Below, one piece after another: positions 12,901 through 27,900 of a DNA stretch of 64,000 bases. The notes under the pieces were generated by a model, which was not told the origin of the DNA, ran no database searches, and worked only from the letters and a program-made list of their open reading frames with translations. Location of the stretch: the NCBI GenBank assembly GCA_903813345.2, contig CAIIXF020000007.1, forward strand, positions 29,499,564 through 29,563,563, given 5' to 3'. A program made the translations under genes and the position numbers. This DNA is from Owenia fusiformis (lineage: Eukaryota; Annelida; Polychaeta; Sabellida; Oweniidae). Positions within the stretch are counted from its first letter, which is position 1; every line of letters begins with the position of its first letter.

Positions 12901-15900
12901 CATTTCTCAAAATATAATAAGTCCTCAAAAAAGCAATATCAACCTTTGAATTATACTATCATTCAACTATGATAAAAACCCTAATTTTTTGAAAACACTT
13001 TTCCAAGTTTTGATTACAGAAAACCTAAATCCACCAGATTAAGATATGGTACAGGAGGGAGATCAAGTAGAGGCACAAGGAGAAAACTGAGTAGAAGTAC
13101 ATTGAAGAAAATAAGTCGAGGCACAGGTCTTACCTGACTAGTGTTTGCCTCTTTGATACGGTATCTATGAATCTCCTCTTCTAGAGAGCCAAGTGTACGT
13201 CGCAAGTCCTGCTTTTCTTCACTAAGGTGTGCAATGAACTGAGTCAGCTCTGCATTCTGCTTCAGGACACGTTCATGAACCCCACCCTCTACTGGCCTTG
13301 ATTCTGTCTCCTGTTATGATAAAACATAATTTATTTAGGAACATGTAATCAGAAAAGTTCAGTCAAAAGTGCTACACTATCAAAGTCAATGTGGTAACTA
13401 GCATATACTAGCATAGCTAGTAACTAGCATATACCACTAGCTGACCCTGAATTTCAACAAAACTAAATGTTAAGAGAATGCGTTCTTAAAATACAAAAGT
13501 TGCCTCCCATCCTCTAGAACCCATCTAATAAGAATAAGAACATGGGCATAGCTAGTTATAGAAAGTATATATCGTTATGACGTTAGAAAGGTTAAACCCT
13601 TGTGAGGGCACCATAAAAATATTTCTTTAACAAAAGGAGACTGTCTGTAGCATTTCCTGCTGCAACACTTTTGAGAAAAATGAGATTTGCCCAAAACTCC
13701 TCACCTGTCCAGTGTTAGATATAGATGTCTCTAGTTGTCGCAGATCAGACATCAAACCATCTAAATTCTCACTGAGATCCTGCACCTCTGCCTGCCCACC
13801 CGATATCTCATGTGGTCCCGCCACTTTACGATCGGTCACGCGAGAAAGTAGTTCCTGATATCGAATCACGAGCAGCTGTAGCTGTTGACGTGTTGACTCT
13901 AGTTCAGTTCTATGGTGAGAGGTGATTTTTGTAGCACCTCCTGTCTTTACCTGGGGACAGAGAGAATATATCTTATTTTACAGTATATACAAGGTAGACC
14001 ATGAAATAACATGAACATCATTCATTCATTCATTCAATTGAGACTCACTTATATCAAAATTTTAATTAATTTTCTTGATCTGATTCATTATTTTTCTATC
14101 AAACTCATTTAGTATGAATGAATTGTCCCAAGATCTTTGTGGTTTTGGATTGGACTTCTGAATAGAGGGGAGGGGGGAGTTAATTTGTTTTATTGGATTT
14201 GCTTTTCATAACAATGGTACTGCTCTTACATTTTTATTTTTCATGCTGTGTTTTGTTTTGCAACGTGTTTTTCTCTTTTTGACACATGTGCTTACATATC
14301 CATAACATGAAATTCAAATTTTTTCATCACTTGTTAAAAGAGCTCTCAATACTGCAATAGTAGTTTGTATAGCCATACTTACCACAGGGGGTCTGTTATC
14401 TATGGATGATGTAAAAGATCCACTCATGTTATCTTGACTATCTTCCGCCTCGGCAACCTGTCTCCGCAACGCAGACACCTGAGACTTTAAATGCTGGATA
14501 TCATACTCATATTTCATCTGCAATATAAGCATTAACATCAAATGCTGGATATCATACTCATATTTCATCTGCAATATAAGCATTAACATCAAATGCTGGA
14601 TATCATACTCATATTTCATCTGCAATATAAGCATTAACATCAAATGCTGGATATCATACTCATATTTCATCTGCAATATAAGCATTAACATCAAATGCTG
14701 GATATCATACTCATATTTCATCTGCAATATAAGCATTAACATCAAATGCTGGATATCATACTCATATTTCATCTGCAATATAAGCATTAACATCAAATGC
14801 TGGATATCATACTCATATTTCATCTGCAATATCAGCATTAACATCAAATGCTGGATATCATACTCATATTTCATCTGCAATATAAGCATTAACATCAAAT
14901 GCTGGATATCATACTCATATTTCATCTGCAATATAAGCATTAACATCAAATGCTGGATATCATACTCATATTTCATCTGCAATATAAGCATTAACATCAA
15001 ATGTTGGATATCATACTCATATTTCATATGCAATATAAGCATTAACATCAAATGCTGGATATCATACTCATATTTCATCTGCAATATAAGCATTAACATA
15101 ACATGCTGGATATCATACTCATATTTCATCTGCAATATAAGCATTAACATCAAATTCTGGATATCATACTCATATTTCATCTGCAATATAAGCATTAACA
15201 CCACATGCTGGACATCATACTCATATTTCATCTGCAATATAAGCATTAACATCAAATGCTGGATATCATACTCATATTTCATCTGCAATATAAGCATTAA
15301 CATCACATGCTGGATATCATACTCATATTTCATCTGCAATATAAGCATTAACATCAAATGCTGGATATCATACTCATATTTCATCTGCAATATAAGCATT
15401 AACATCAAATGCTGGATATCATACTCATATTTCATCTGCAATATAAGCATTAACATCAAATGCTGGATATCATACTCATATTTCATCTGCAATATAAGCA
15501 TTAACATCAAATGTTGGATATCATACTCATATTTCATATGCAATATAAGCATTAACATCAAATGCTGGATATCATACTCATATTTCATCTGCAATATAAG
15601 CATTAACATAACATGCTGGATATCATACTCATATTTCATCTGCAATATAAGCATTAACATCAAATGCTGGATATCATACTCATATTTCATCTGCAATATA
15701 AGCATTAACATCAAATGCTGGATATCATACTCATATTTCATCTGCAATATAAGCATTAACATCAAATTCTGGATATCATACTCATATTTCATCTGCAATA
15801 TAAGCATTAACACCACATGCTGGACATCATACTCATATTTCATCTGCAATATAAGCATTAACATCAAATGCTGGATATCATACTCATATTTCATCTGCAA

Positions 15901-18900
15901 TATCAGCATTAACATCAAATGCTGGATATCATACTCATATTTCATCTGCAATATAAGCATTAACATCAAATGCTGGATATCATACTCATATTTCATCTGC
16001 AATATAAGCATTAACATCAAATGCTGGATATCATACTCATATTTCATCTGCAATATAAGCATTAACATCAAATGCTGGATATCATACTCATATTTCATCT
16101 GCAATATAAGCATTAACATCAAATGCTGGATATCATACTCATATTTCATCTGCAATATAAGCATTAACATCACATGCTGGATATCATACTCATATTTCAT
16201 CTGCAATATAAGCATTAACATCAAATGCTGGATATCATACTCATATTTCATCTGCAATATAAGCATTAACATCAAATGCTGGATATCATACTCATATTTC
16301 ATCTGCAATATAAGCATTAACACCACATGCTGGACATCATACTCATATTTCATCTGCAATATAAGCATTAACATCAAATGCTGGATATCATACTCATATT
16401 TCATCTGCAATATAAGCATTAACATCAAATGCTAGATATCATACTCATATTTCATCTGCAATATAAGCATTAACATCAAATGCTGGATATCATACTCATA
16501 TTTCATCTGCAATATAAGCATTAACATCAAATGCTAGATATCATACTCATATTTCATCTGCAATATAAGCATTAACATCAAATGCTGGATATCATACTCA
16601 TATTTCATCTGCAATATAAACATTAACATCAAATGCTGGATATCATACTCATATTTCATCTGCAATATAACCATTAATATCAAATGCTGGATATCATACT
16701 CATATTTCATCTGCAATATAAACATTAACTCTTATCAGTCTATCAGTGACTATACCTGCAAAATTCTCTAGTGTCTGTTGATGAGTAAGTGAGTGAGTTT
16801 ATTCATCCAAAACCCACATTATTGAAAATAGCAGACCACAGGTTTAAATCCAGTGAAATGCCCCAGACTCTTAAGAGTTAAAATAGGAAATAAAGGATCA
16901 TGCAAAGAAAAAAATTTCTATTAATTTTAGTGCTGTCTTTTGAGATACATCTGATTTTTCTTCATAAAATAAAAACAAATACAATTTCCCTCATGTATTT
17001 GTTTTCATTGTATTCCACGTACCAATGTTTGTCTCTGTCTCTCATTCTCTCTCTCTTTCTCCCTGGCTCTCTCCCTTTCTAGCTGTAACTCTCCTTCTCT
17101 GTTATTCTCCCTCTCTCTCTCCCTCTCCTTGCTTGCCTGTAAGCTTTCATGTAGTCTATCAAACTCTGCCTCAAGCTTGGTCACCTTCTGGCGCTCATAA
17201 TCCAGTTGGTGAGCAAAGTCAACCTTCTCAGTCTTGATAGAAAAAATACAAAATACTTGTATTGAACTCATAGAAATCTTTCAACAGCATATTTTGCTTT
17301 TGACCAATACCTTTATCTTAAATTCTTAGCAATTTTCTAGCCTATTTGGACTATTCAGTATCCCGAACCACTCTCAAATAATTTTCAAAAGCATTAAGAG
17401 CAGAACAGGTTAATTCAGACCTGATAATATAGATCATGGGTTTAAAATCATGTGAGGTTATGAAATAACAATCAGTGTGGAAGTAATGACCGCAAATAAG
17501 CCATTTGTTCCAAAAGTAATTGAAACCATTTTGGCTTTTATGGTCTCATTTCAGATGCTAGCTCAAAGGCAGAATCAGATCTATGGGTGTGACAAAATTA
17601 CAAGCAACATGTACAATTGACCTACCAATCTATTCCTTACAATCTCAAATACAATATCTCCAGATATATCATAAATTGTTGAAGTTATGATGGATTAAAA
17701 GTACAAAAATGGGTGAAAAATGTTTAAATTCTCCCAAATAATAAGAATGGTAACCAATAATAAATAATACATTATTGTAAAAATCTTTAGTTTTCCTGAA
17801 ATAAAGTGTGTACTATGGAGATTTTTGGAAAATAGACATGAAAAGGAATGACACAAGCCAGAAATATTCTAAAATTGAAACAATTTTTTGTTTGGCTGCT
17901 TGCTATATCTGATTCTCTCTTTAAGGTCATTCACTGACAAAAGGAGCTCCACTCACCTCTATGGCATCTTGACTGGCCTTCAGTTTACGCCTAGTAGACC
18001 TCTCTCTCTCCTGAGACTCCACAAGTTCCACCTTCTCAACCTCCAGTTGCTCTGACAGGCTAGTCACCTATGTAATATACCACAGAGATGTTTATCATAA
18101 AGACACATGGGGGACAGGGGTCCCCAGCTATGTAATATACCACAGAGGTGTTTATCATAAAGACACATAGGGGAAAGGGGTCCCCAGCTATGTAATATAA
18201 CACAGAGGTGTTTATCATAAAGACACATAGGGGACAGGGGTCCCCAGCTATGTAATATACCATAAAGATGTTTATCATAAAGACACATGGGGGACAGGGG
18301 TCCCCAGCTACGTAATATACCATAGAGATGTTTATCATAAAGACATATAGGGGACAGGGGTTCCCAGCTGTCAAATATCACTACTGTATTGATGCTGAAT
18401 AAAAGAACATAGAGATTATTTAAAGGGAGGTTTTTGATATAGGGTATATCTGAGGACAATACAATATATCTACCCGAGGGACCGTAAGTTTAATGGGGGA
18501 CTACAGACAGAATATGTGAACCAAGAATATGAACCAAGAAAATGAATGCTAGGAATCAACTCAGGCTGAGACATTTCTTTTGCACAGTGTTAGATTTGCA
18601 CATACAAAGTCTTACCTTGTATCGTTCACGCTCTAAGGCATTTGTGATTTCCAAATTCTTAGTTCTCTCTAAGTCTATAGCTGACTGTAGGTTCTCTATT
18701 GATTCTCGGTCTCTCTGTGACTGGCCCTGCTTGATCTCCTCTAGGGCAGAACTCATCTGAAGCCTGTAACATAGACTGCATTTGTAAAAGGTCCCAATTG
18801 AGGTGATTGAAACCGAACGTAAATGTAAAGATGAATTATATTTTTTCTAGAAGAGCAATTTTGATGTTTTGTTATTGGAAGAATTTCTATTTTATCAAAA

Positions 18901-21900
18901 TCGACACATACTGACCAACAACAAGCCTTTGACTAATAAATCAATTGACTAACTGGTAGCCTATCCATTTACCTTCAAGATATGCAAATAATTTTAGTCA
19001 TATATTCAGAATGTTGTTTCAACAGAATAGAGTACACTACAATATTTCCAGATTTTAGGACAATATAAAGATGGCAGTAGTGTAGTTCATATAAGAAGAG
19101 GACAGGGGGTATACCCCAGAATTCATAGATGAACCAATCCACATATAAAGATAACGTCAATCAATGAATTCTGGGTTATTTCCATACTCTTTATGAACAA
19201 TTTGACCACACTCATCATATAACCATAAGCATTTGAATATTTCTTAACTAGCATTTACCTTTCAGTGTCAATATGTTGAGCTGTGTTAATGACCTCATCT
19301 AGTTGTGCTCGGAGTTCAGTTTCTCGGGCTCTGAGGCTTTCAACTTCTGACTCCAGGGTAGCACACGCCTGACGTTGGCTCTCCAGCTCTGACGCCAGAC
19401 CTTGTCTCCTCTCCGTCTCCATGACAACATCTTCCTGGCTTTTCTGGAAGCACAAACAAGAATTTTCATACTAATGTTAAAATTTGAATAAACCGTTTCA
19501 ATACAAAACAGTACAAGTACATAAGGATTTCAGGTATTATTTACTCATCAAACTATACATATTGTCATTTTTTCAAATACATGCTGGTCTTCAGTACAAT
19601 TTGCTGGTAATTCAATGGAGGCACTGTTGCATGCTTCAAAGAGTGGAATCTTGTTGTTGCTCTTTCAAAATTGAAAACTATCAGGCAAATCATATGAACA
19701 TTCCCTGTATATATACTGTATATATAAGTTGCACCATAATAAACTTTGCAGATAAGTTACCTTGTAAAGTTCCTGGTAGTTGATGAGCTCTTTGTGTGCC
19801 TGCTGACGTTCCTCTTGCATTTGCTGCACTAGATCACGCTTACTGCTTTGCTCTAGTTCTAATGCCTCACGCATGTGCAACAATGACGTCTGCTCCTCTT
19901 CAAGGAGACCCCTTAGAATAGATACAAGAAAATATTATATCTCCAGTTGGGATAACATTAAAAACACAATGTTGAAACATGAGAGAGGATTACTGATATT
20001 TTTAGGTATGAAACAAAATCTCGAAAAGATAGATAGTGGTGGAATGTTGGGTACACCTACAATTTCAACAAATACTAATCTAAAATAGTAAACATGGAAT
20101 GGGGACAGTACTAAAGCAGCAATGAAGCATTAGTTACATACAAATGTGAAACTCAACAGACAACTTTGTTAATTAACATTGCGACCTAAAATGTTAAACA
20201 AAGTCGCCTTTTTGGAAATTTTCTTTTAACATATATTATTGTATTGAATAAAACATGATAAATAAAAAAAACAAAAAAACTTTGCACAAAAAGCGAGCAG
20301 ACAAACTACATGTGAACATTTTCTTGTAACTGAACGAGCAGGGGTAGGCAAAAGTGTGTGTATTGTCTGTCACAAAAGATCAAATGACAAGACTCTGTAT
20401 TTATTGAAGTTGTGAGATCTTGAATAGACGCTTCCAATAAATCCTGCCATCTTTGATTGATGATGTCATAGGCTGTACTTTTCAACATTATCAAAAAGAT
20501 AATCCTATTTTTGCATGGATTGCTACCAACAACCTATGACATCATCAATCTAGCTAATATATATCATAGTTTCTCTGACGGATCAAAAGATGGCAGGAAT
20601 TATCGGAAATGTCTATTGTAATATATTTGACAAAGTGAAAGCAAGTGCAATAACTACTCAAAAACTACATACACAGATGTTGATGATCTACAAACAGAAC
20701 ACATACAAATGTCTTAAAATACAAAATTAATTATACAATTTACATATTAGTTACATTACGTGCAGGTTATTTGAGTATTAAACACAATTGAAAGACTATT
20801 TCTACTTTCTAAAGCCTAATATAATACAGAGTAAAACAATATGTTATTACAAACAGTATGAAACTTCTTTTCTAAAGAAAACATTATTAAATGAAAAATC
20901 CTTCACTAAAAACCTTGTTTTATCATGATGAAAAAAGTAAACAAATAGAGACGAGCGTTGTTAATGTGTAGAAATACCAAAGAAAATGTTATCAAGGTCA
21001 TGTTTTGAAATTCAGAATATAGTGAAAAAAAGTGAAATCAGCAAGGAATAATGTAAACAAGCATAACATTAACACTGCGAATTGTAATAAAAGGCAAGGC
21101 ATCAACATGCAAAATGTCACTACCTGTCATTTGGTACAGACGCCGACCGCTGAACACAAGTACTAATGTTGGAGACTATAAAAATATGTCACCATTTCTG
21201 GTGGTGACATAAAGATATGTCACCATTTCTGGAGGTGACATAGTTTTCTCACTTTCAGAGATTAAAGCGTGGAATATACACAGATCATTAACAACATATT
21301 TCTCTTGGCAAAAAGCTCAAAAACATACATGAGTGACTCATTCTTTGTATGCTCCCTGTCTAGTATTGTCTTCAGGTCCTCCAGTCTGGACTGTGAATCA
21401 GTGAGATCATTCTGTAGGTCCATATTAACAGTCTTCTCTCTGCTGAGTTTGTTTGAGATATCAATGCTGTGAGATTTCTCAATATCAAGGCTGGTTCTCA
21501 GGTCCTCACTGATTACTTTCTCCTGCTGGATCTTGTACTCCATCACCTCCACTGAAAATAGAGATTTTTACATAATATTTATTATTTGAGCCTGGCCATA
21601 GGAAAACTGGTCTTATCACAAAAATTTAAATTGTGCTACAGAGCCAAAAATGTGCCCACGATTAAGAGGAAAATGTGCTAAATTCAGATCCGACTTTTTG
21701 GTCTATATATGCAAGGAAAAATTGTTAGGACATAAGCCATGGCTCATTTGAAAGGTTTCTTTGTGCTTTTTAAGATAAACAAAAAATCAGAATATTGAAA
21801 AAATCTGTGATTTAGACCCCTTTTCCTGTAGCCTGGCTCATTTACTGTTTTAAAACATTTATTATTGTACCCTTGGGTTGTTTCACTGTATGAACAACTT

Positions 21901-24900
21901 GATGTAAGAGAAATCGAAATTGATTTATGAAAGTCAGCTAACTCACTCTGTCTTTGCCAATGACGCTCTTTCTGACTCAGGCTTTCCTCGGTTGAGATTA
22001 GTTGTCTGCGTACATCCTCCTGGTGGTCATCAGCCTCACTTTGGATAGTGGACAAGTGAGCCCGCAGGTCGCGGATCTCCGCTAATTGCGAGCGACGGTC
22101 TGCCTCAAAGATTTGTTCTAGTGAGCTTTCTTGATGTAAAGCCTAAATAAAAATTAATGTTAATGCTTTCATGAAATGTTCAAACTTTATGACCTTCACA
22201 CCTTAAACAAGGCAATAACATGAAAAAAATGTTGCCACCTGCCATTTGTTACAGATGTCGAATGTTCACCACCGCGCCCAACCGCCAAATGCCAACAGCT
22301 TAACACCGTCCCCAAAAAAGTTGGAGACTATAAAACTGTAAGTGAAAACGCAATGTTCAATAAATTAAGATGACTACTACCCCCTCCCTCTCCCCAGTCA
22401 TTATAGACAACTCTGGATACAATCTCTTGCTTTAATCTCTATCTGAAATATTACATCCACAATACACTGGAATACTTACCAAGGCTTTGACTCTTTGTTC
22501 CAATTGCTCTACGTGTGTTTGGGCCTGCCCAGCCTGGCCAGTGTGTGAGCTGGTGACAGCAGTCCTCAGTTCTGACATGAGATGTTCCCGCTCTCTTGTG
22601 AACACACTGTTCACGGCCTTGATGAGCTCACCCCTCCAATCACCATGGACATCCTAGGAACAATAGTAACAAGTTAACACTCAAAATACATGGCATACTA
22701 TTTATTGAATTTGGCGTGTTAAAAATTTCATGTAGAAAAGGTGACCCACTTAAAAAATTTTTAACAGTTTTTAATGTATACACAAATAATTTTGTGTGCC
22801 ACAGTTTGCATCAATCAAATAAAGTTGACAATGTGGAGCAAACATATTTTACGAATCTGAGACATATGTATGAGAGGTAAAAGTTACCATGTCAGGTGTC
22901 TTAAGGTCAGCTAGCAGGGCTTTCAGAGATTCTATAGTCTGTTGTAGGTTACGTTTCTCACTCTGCCATGCCTCTTGTTGCACATCTAGGTCAAGCCCCT
23001 GTGTTGCAACGGTCGCCCCCATAGAGTTCCGTTGGTGGTCACGTAACATCTCAAGTTCAGACAAAGTGAGAACCTGGATACCTTCATTGTGAAGGCGTTG
23101 AACTATATTCTGAAATAATAACAGGAATAGTGCTAAAACACTCACTTTAAATTCTGGCAATTATGGAAAATGAATATTAATTTTTCTGTAAATATCTTCA
23201 TTGTCAGTCATCACCATTCATATTCTCAGTATTTAAAAAGAAATACTCATTTCAACCACTCAACATAGAAAACTTGGAAGTGGGACTACTGTAAGCAATT
23301 CAAACCTGTAATTTCTCAGGGGTAACAGAGCCAGAATCTGAAATCTCAGAGCCAGGGCTGCTATCTCTGCGACCTCCTTGCTCACTCTGTAGCAGTTGAC
23401 TGATGAGTTTGTTATCCAATATTTCCGTGGCAACAACTTCTCGCTGCACTCGTTGACCTAGCTCTGCAACAGATGAGGAATCATCTCCTACAAAGAAAAT
23501 TTGAGTTTTTATACTCAGCAGTCATTTGTATTAATTGGTTTACTCATGTTATTCATAATATGGCCAACACTCAATATTACAAAGTTGTTTGTAAAAGGTA
23601 ATCATTCTCGATATCTTTGCCATCCGACAATTCCTTTTTTCAACTTTTCTACTAGACCAAAAACAAAATTAAAATTTCAATCCACTGATTCCAGAAAGTG
23701 ACATTTGTATTTGATAAAGTATACTGCATTTCAATCTTGACTCAACGTAACCTCCAAAGTTTGTGACATAGCCTCAAAATGCTTAAGTTGTGGTACTTTT
23801 GGCAACAACAGGTATGTAGAACTCACCTTGTATAGAATGTCTACGAGCCTCTAAATCAAACTGTGCCCTCAAATCACCCATCTGTTCCACATGTGCAGCT
23901 CTCTCATGTTCGAGTCTCTGCTCATAAGAACTCCTCACTTCTTTGAGAGTCTCTTCATGATTCTTCTTTGATTGTTCTAGCTCTTTGGTATGTTGTGTTA
24001 GGATATCCTGCATAGTCTCAGCTTGTTTGGCTTCCAGTTCTTCAAGTTTAACTACAGCAGCTTCCTTCTCATGCTCTAATAGAGCACGTACATCAGATAA
24101 CGCCTGTAATATATGAATATGAGTTACAGCTTTTCCCTCACATAAAGAGTGGACAGTCTCTTATTAAAGATCAATTTCTAATTTAATTTCTTTAGTGATC
24201 CATCTCGATTTTTCTCTAAGATTTTCCAATTTTCAACATGATGTAGCACCCAGCTTCTCAATGTTGAGGAGAGCACTATTAAAGTATTAAAAGCAGATTG
24301 ATTGTTGAAAGTATCAGATAAGTCATACATGCACTCAAAGTCAATAAATAGCAATAAAACCATTTGACCTTACATATACTTGAATATGCACATTGTTTCA
24401 TTTTATAGATTTGTACAAGTTAAATTATGGATAAACAGCCTATACACTCTAAATGATCTCAAAAGTGTGATTTCTAGCAATTGTCAACCTACAGTTGGTC
24501 ATATAGTTCATACCAATAATGACCTGAAAGTTTCATATGAATTTCATGATTAAATTTGAAACATAAATTGTAATGAATTTTAAAGTATCAATAAAATGGC
24601 CTATATTCTAAGGTTTTTGATTGTAATAATCACCTCTGAATGTAGGGGGAGGGCATAAGACACTATTTCTTTGTACAGTAGATTATTGTTTGGGATGTTT
24701 GGGGTTTGCTTCCTTATAACTGATTGCACTTTTAAACGTTCCTCTTTATCTTTGTTTAAAATATATTTGGATTTTAACAACCCGGCACTTTCTAACTTTG
24801 TCCCAACGATATTGCAACTCACCTGTTCATTGTCTGAAGCATTTGTTGCGTCATGAATACGTTCTTTGAGCTCTTCCTTCTCTAAATTATGGCGATGTTC

Positions 24901-27900
24901 CACCTCAGCCAGTTGTTCGTTGTGCTCTCTCACTATTTCATCCAGCTGTGTGTCCTTCTCCGTCATCTGTTGTTCAAGACTATCAACAGTAGCATTCTTA
25001 TCAATTAGCTGTAACTGGAAGCTATCAATTGTTGCATTGTTGTTTGTAATCTGTTGTTCAAGTGCATGGATTGTTTTCTCGTTGTTTGTCAGTTTTTGTT
25101 GTAATGTTTCTAATGTTGTAATATTGTCAGTTAATTGATTCTGTAGGGATTCTATTGTTGTGTTTTTGTCAATTATTTCTTGTTGGATGCTGTCTATGTC
25201 CACATTGTTGTCTGATGAACCTTGTTGTTGTAAATTCTCTGATGTTGTATTTTTGTGTTTCAGCTGTTCTTCAAGCTGATCTATTGTTGTATTTTTGTCT
25301 GTTATAAGTTGTTGGAGAGTTTCTATTGTTGCATTATTGTCAGTCAGTTGTTGTTGTAAACTATCTGTTGTTGTATATTGATCTGTTAGTTGTTGTTGAA
25401 GATTATCAATTGTTGTATCTTTGTTCTGAAACAACAACACAATATTCATACACTAATAAATATATTCTTTCCACATCTGCTTTTAAAGTAATGTTTTTGC
25501 AGATGTATTCTGAAGAATACTTATTAAAACCTATCAAAAAAGGAATATTTTCACTTTATCTCACCACAATAAGCAATTGCTTGTGACTGACCAACTTGTA
25601 CAAAGGTACATGAATGATAAAATGAAGGGGTGAATTTCTGATTTTTGGTATTATCATATGCATTCTTATTGGCATTATCATATGCCAAAAATCTATTCAG
25701 AAGTTCAGTGTCACAATTCTTGCTGACTAAACACATTAACGTGCTTATTCCATTTTAAAACAAGACCACTATGCAAAATCTAAAGGGTTAGCATACCTTG
25801 AGTTGTTCTATGATGTCCTCCATGTTGGACTGTGAGCGAGTGCTGGAATCCAGATCTTCTTTTAGTGTACTCAGTTTATGATCAGATCTCACCAACTCCT
25901 CATCTTTGATGTTTAACTCTGCATGGAGGGTATCAACATCTTCAAGCATCATTTCCTAAAAGTTCATTTAATTAATTATTATTTAATAACATAATTAATA
26001 GTAATTTTGCTCCTAAAAATAAAATTCCATATATCACAGATCTTAGAATTACATTTCTACGTGGCCCGTTTTAATTTTTTGTTTGGATGGGGTCGGTGCT
26101 ATCACAAAATTTAAGAAGCCTTTTATTTACTTAAAATATTGATTTTTAAAAAGTTTTGGCCCAATGAGGTTGCTGCATATTCTAGGATCTGCGATATATT
26201 AAGAGGTTATATCACTCTGACGTGAAATATGCCTGAGTTCTCCCAATATAGGCCGACCTTGGGAGGCTCTATATTTGGGCAAGAACAAAGGCATAATGTC
26301 ACAGTAACACAACCTTTATTCCCATGGCAACTTTGTATCAATGAGGTCACATATCTGTTTGCGAGTATGTATGTATGTAAGTATGAATCTTTAAGATCGA
26401 AATGAAACATGACGTTGTGATATTGCCATGGTTATTAAAGAATCTAATATGAAAAAACGAGGTAAGGGGGCTATTTCGGGGTAATCAGGCAATATCGTAA
26501 AAAATATAGCCTGCTAACTTTCCTATTGACATCAATACAAATGCTTTGTTAGGTATGTAATACATGAAATGATGTCACTATCCTCAAGTTGAGTCAAATT
26601 GTTGCATGGTCACAGTTATCCTGATAATCAATTACAAATTGTAGGCAAAGACATAAATTCTCCCAAAAATTTGAACAATTTGTTATTAACCTGTGAAGCC
26701 AATTTTTCATTTAACATTTCCATCTCCTCTGCCTTTTCCTCAATGACATTGTCATTCTCCCTGAGATCTCTCTCCATTTTCTCAATCTGTGCATCATAGG
26801 TGTCTTTGATGGCATGAAGGTCATCCACAGTATGTGTCAGTGAGTCTATATCTGCCTCTCTCTCCTCAACCATACGCTGCATAGTGTCAAAGTCATCCTG
26901 CAGTTTAGCCTACAAGTACATATTGACAGTATACAGTGAAACCTAGTGTAACACCTCTAGAAGTGGAACACCCCTGTTAGCGGAACATTTTTCAAGGTGT
27001 CAAGACCAACTGACTTAATGTTTAAATGAACCTCCATAAGTGGAACACCCCCCCCCCAGTAGAAGAATTGTTAGAGGTTCCAAAGGTATTCCACTTTGAC
27101 AGGTTCTACTGAAATAAGTGTTGGAAGTGTCAACTATAAAAAGTGAACTTCCTTTTGTTAAATGGCTTTCATCAATCCTCAAATAAATGTTTATCTCTGA
27201 ATCCTATATCCTTTTATATCATGTATATTTCTGTATAGTATTATATGCACTATTTTGTATGGATATGTATATGAAATCAGAAATAAATTTATTAAAAAAA
27301 AAAAAAACTATAAAAAGTGTAATAGGGGCATTGTTATAAATGAATAGAGTGATATGTGTGTATATGAAGTGTACAGAATTGTTAGTCACAAAATGAAGAG
27401 AGAAGAGTCTTATTTTGATGTGTGCTTGAAAATGTCATTTTGATATCGTATATGGAGGTGTTAAATTGAATGAATGGAACCTCATAGGCCTCATTTTTGA
27501 TATATAATGGAGGAATGTGAGAATTATATTATGTAGTAGTTATATCTAATAAGGTGTAATAATTTTAAATGCATAGCATATGAAGGTAAGTGTCATTTTC
27601 AATGAATAAAAGTATAAAAAAATAGTCAATTTAAATGACGATTTATTTTCTCATACTTTACCTGGAAATCTTTAAGACTCTGTATTTCCTGTTGTAGTTG
27701 TGTGTTCTGTAAAGTCAACTGCTCAATTTTCTCTTCTCTCTCCAGCAGTACACTGTCTATGGACACATTGTCTTGTTGTGTGTCTACTGTGTCTTGTGTG
27801 TCTGCAGTGAGTTGTTGTGTGTCCAGTTGGTCTTGCTGAGTGTCCACATTATCTTGTTGCGATGCTGCATCAACAAATTCTTTGGCTTGGTCTTCTTTGG

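Noticed and set aside
14314-16428. A 704-residue open frame of 17-residue repeats as a stand-alone protein
   Set aside because: It is created by a 51-base minisatellite without an internal stop and overlaps a normal AKAP9 exon and its acceptor; there is no promoter or separate start to support it as a gene.
14489-16729. CRISPR array
   Set aside because: Units are contiguous and nearly identical with no variable spacers; the context is a eukaryotic gene.
18060-18459. Cys/Met-rich repeated frames as a gene
   Set aside because: They are two reading frames of the 60-bp intronic array, out of frame with exon 45.
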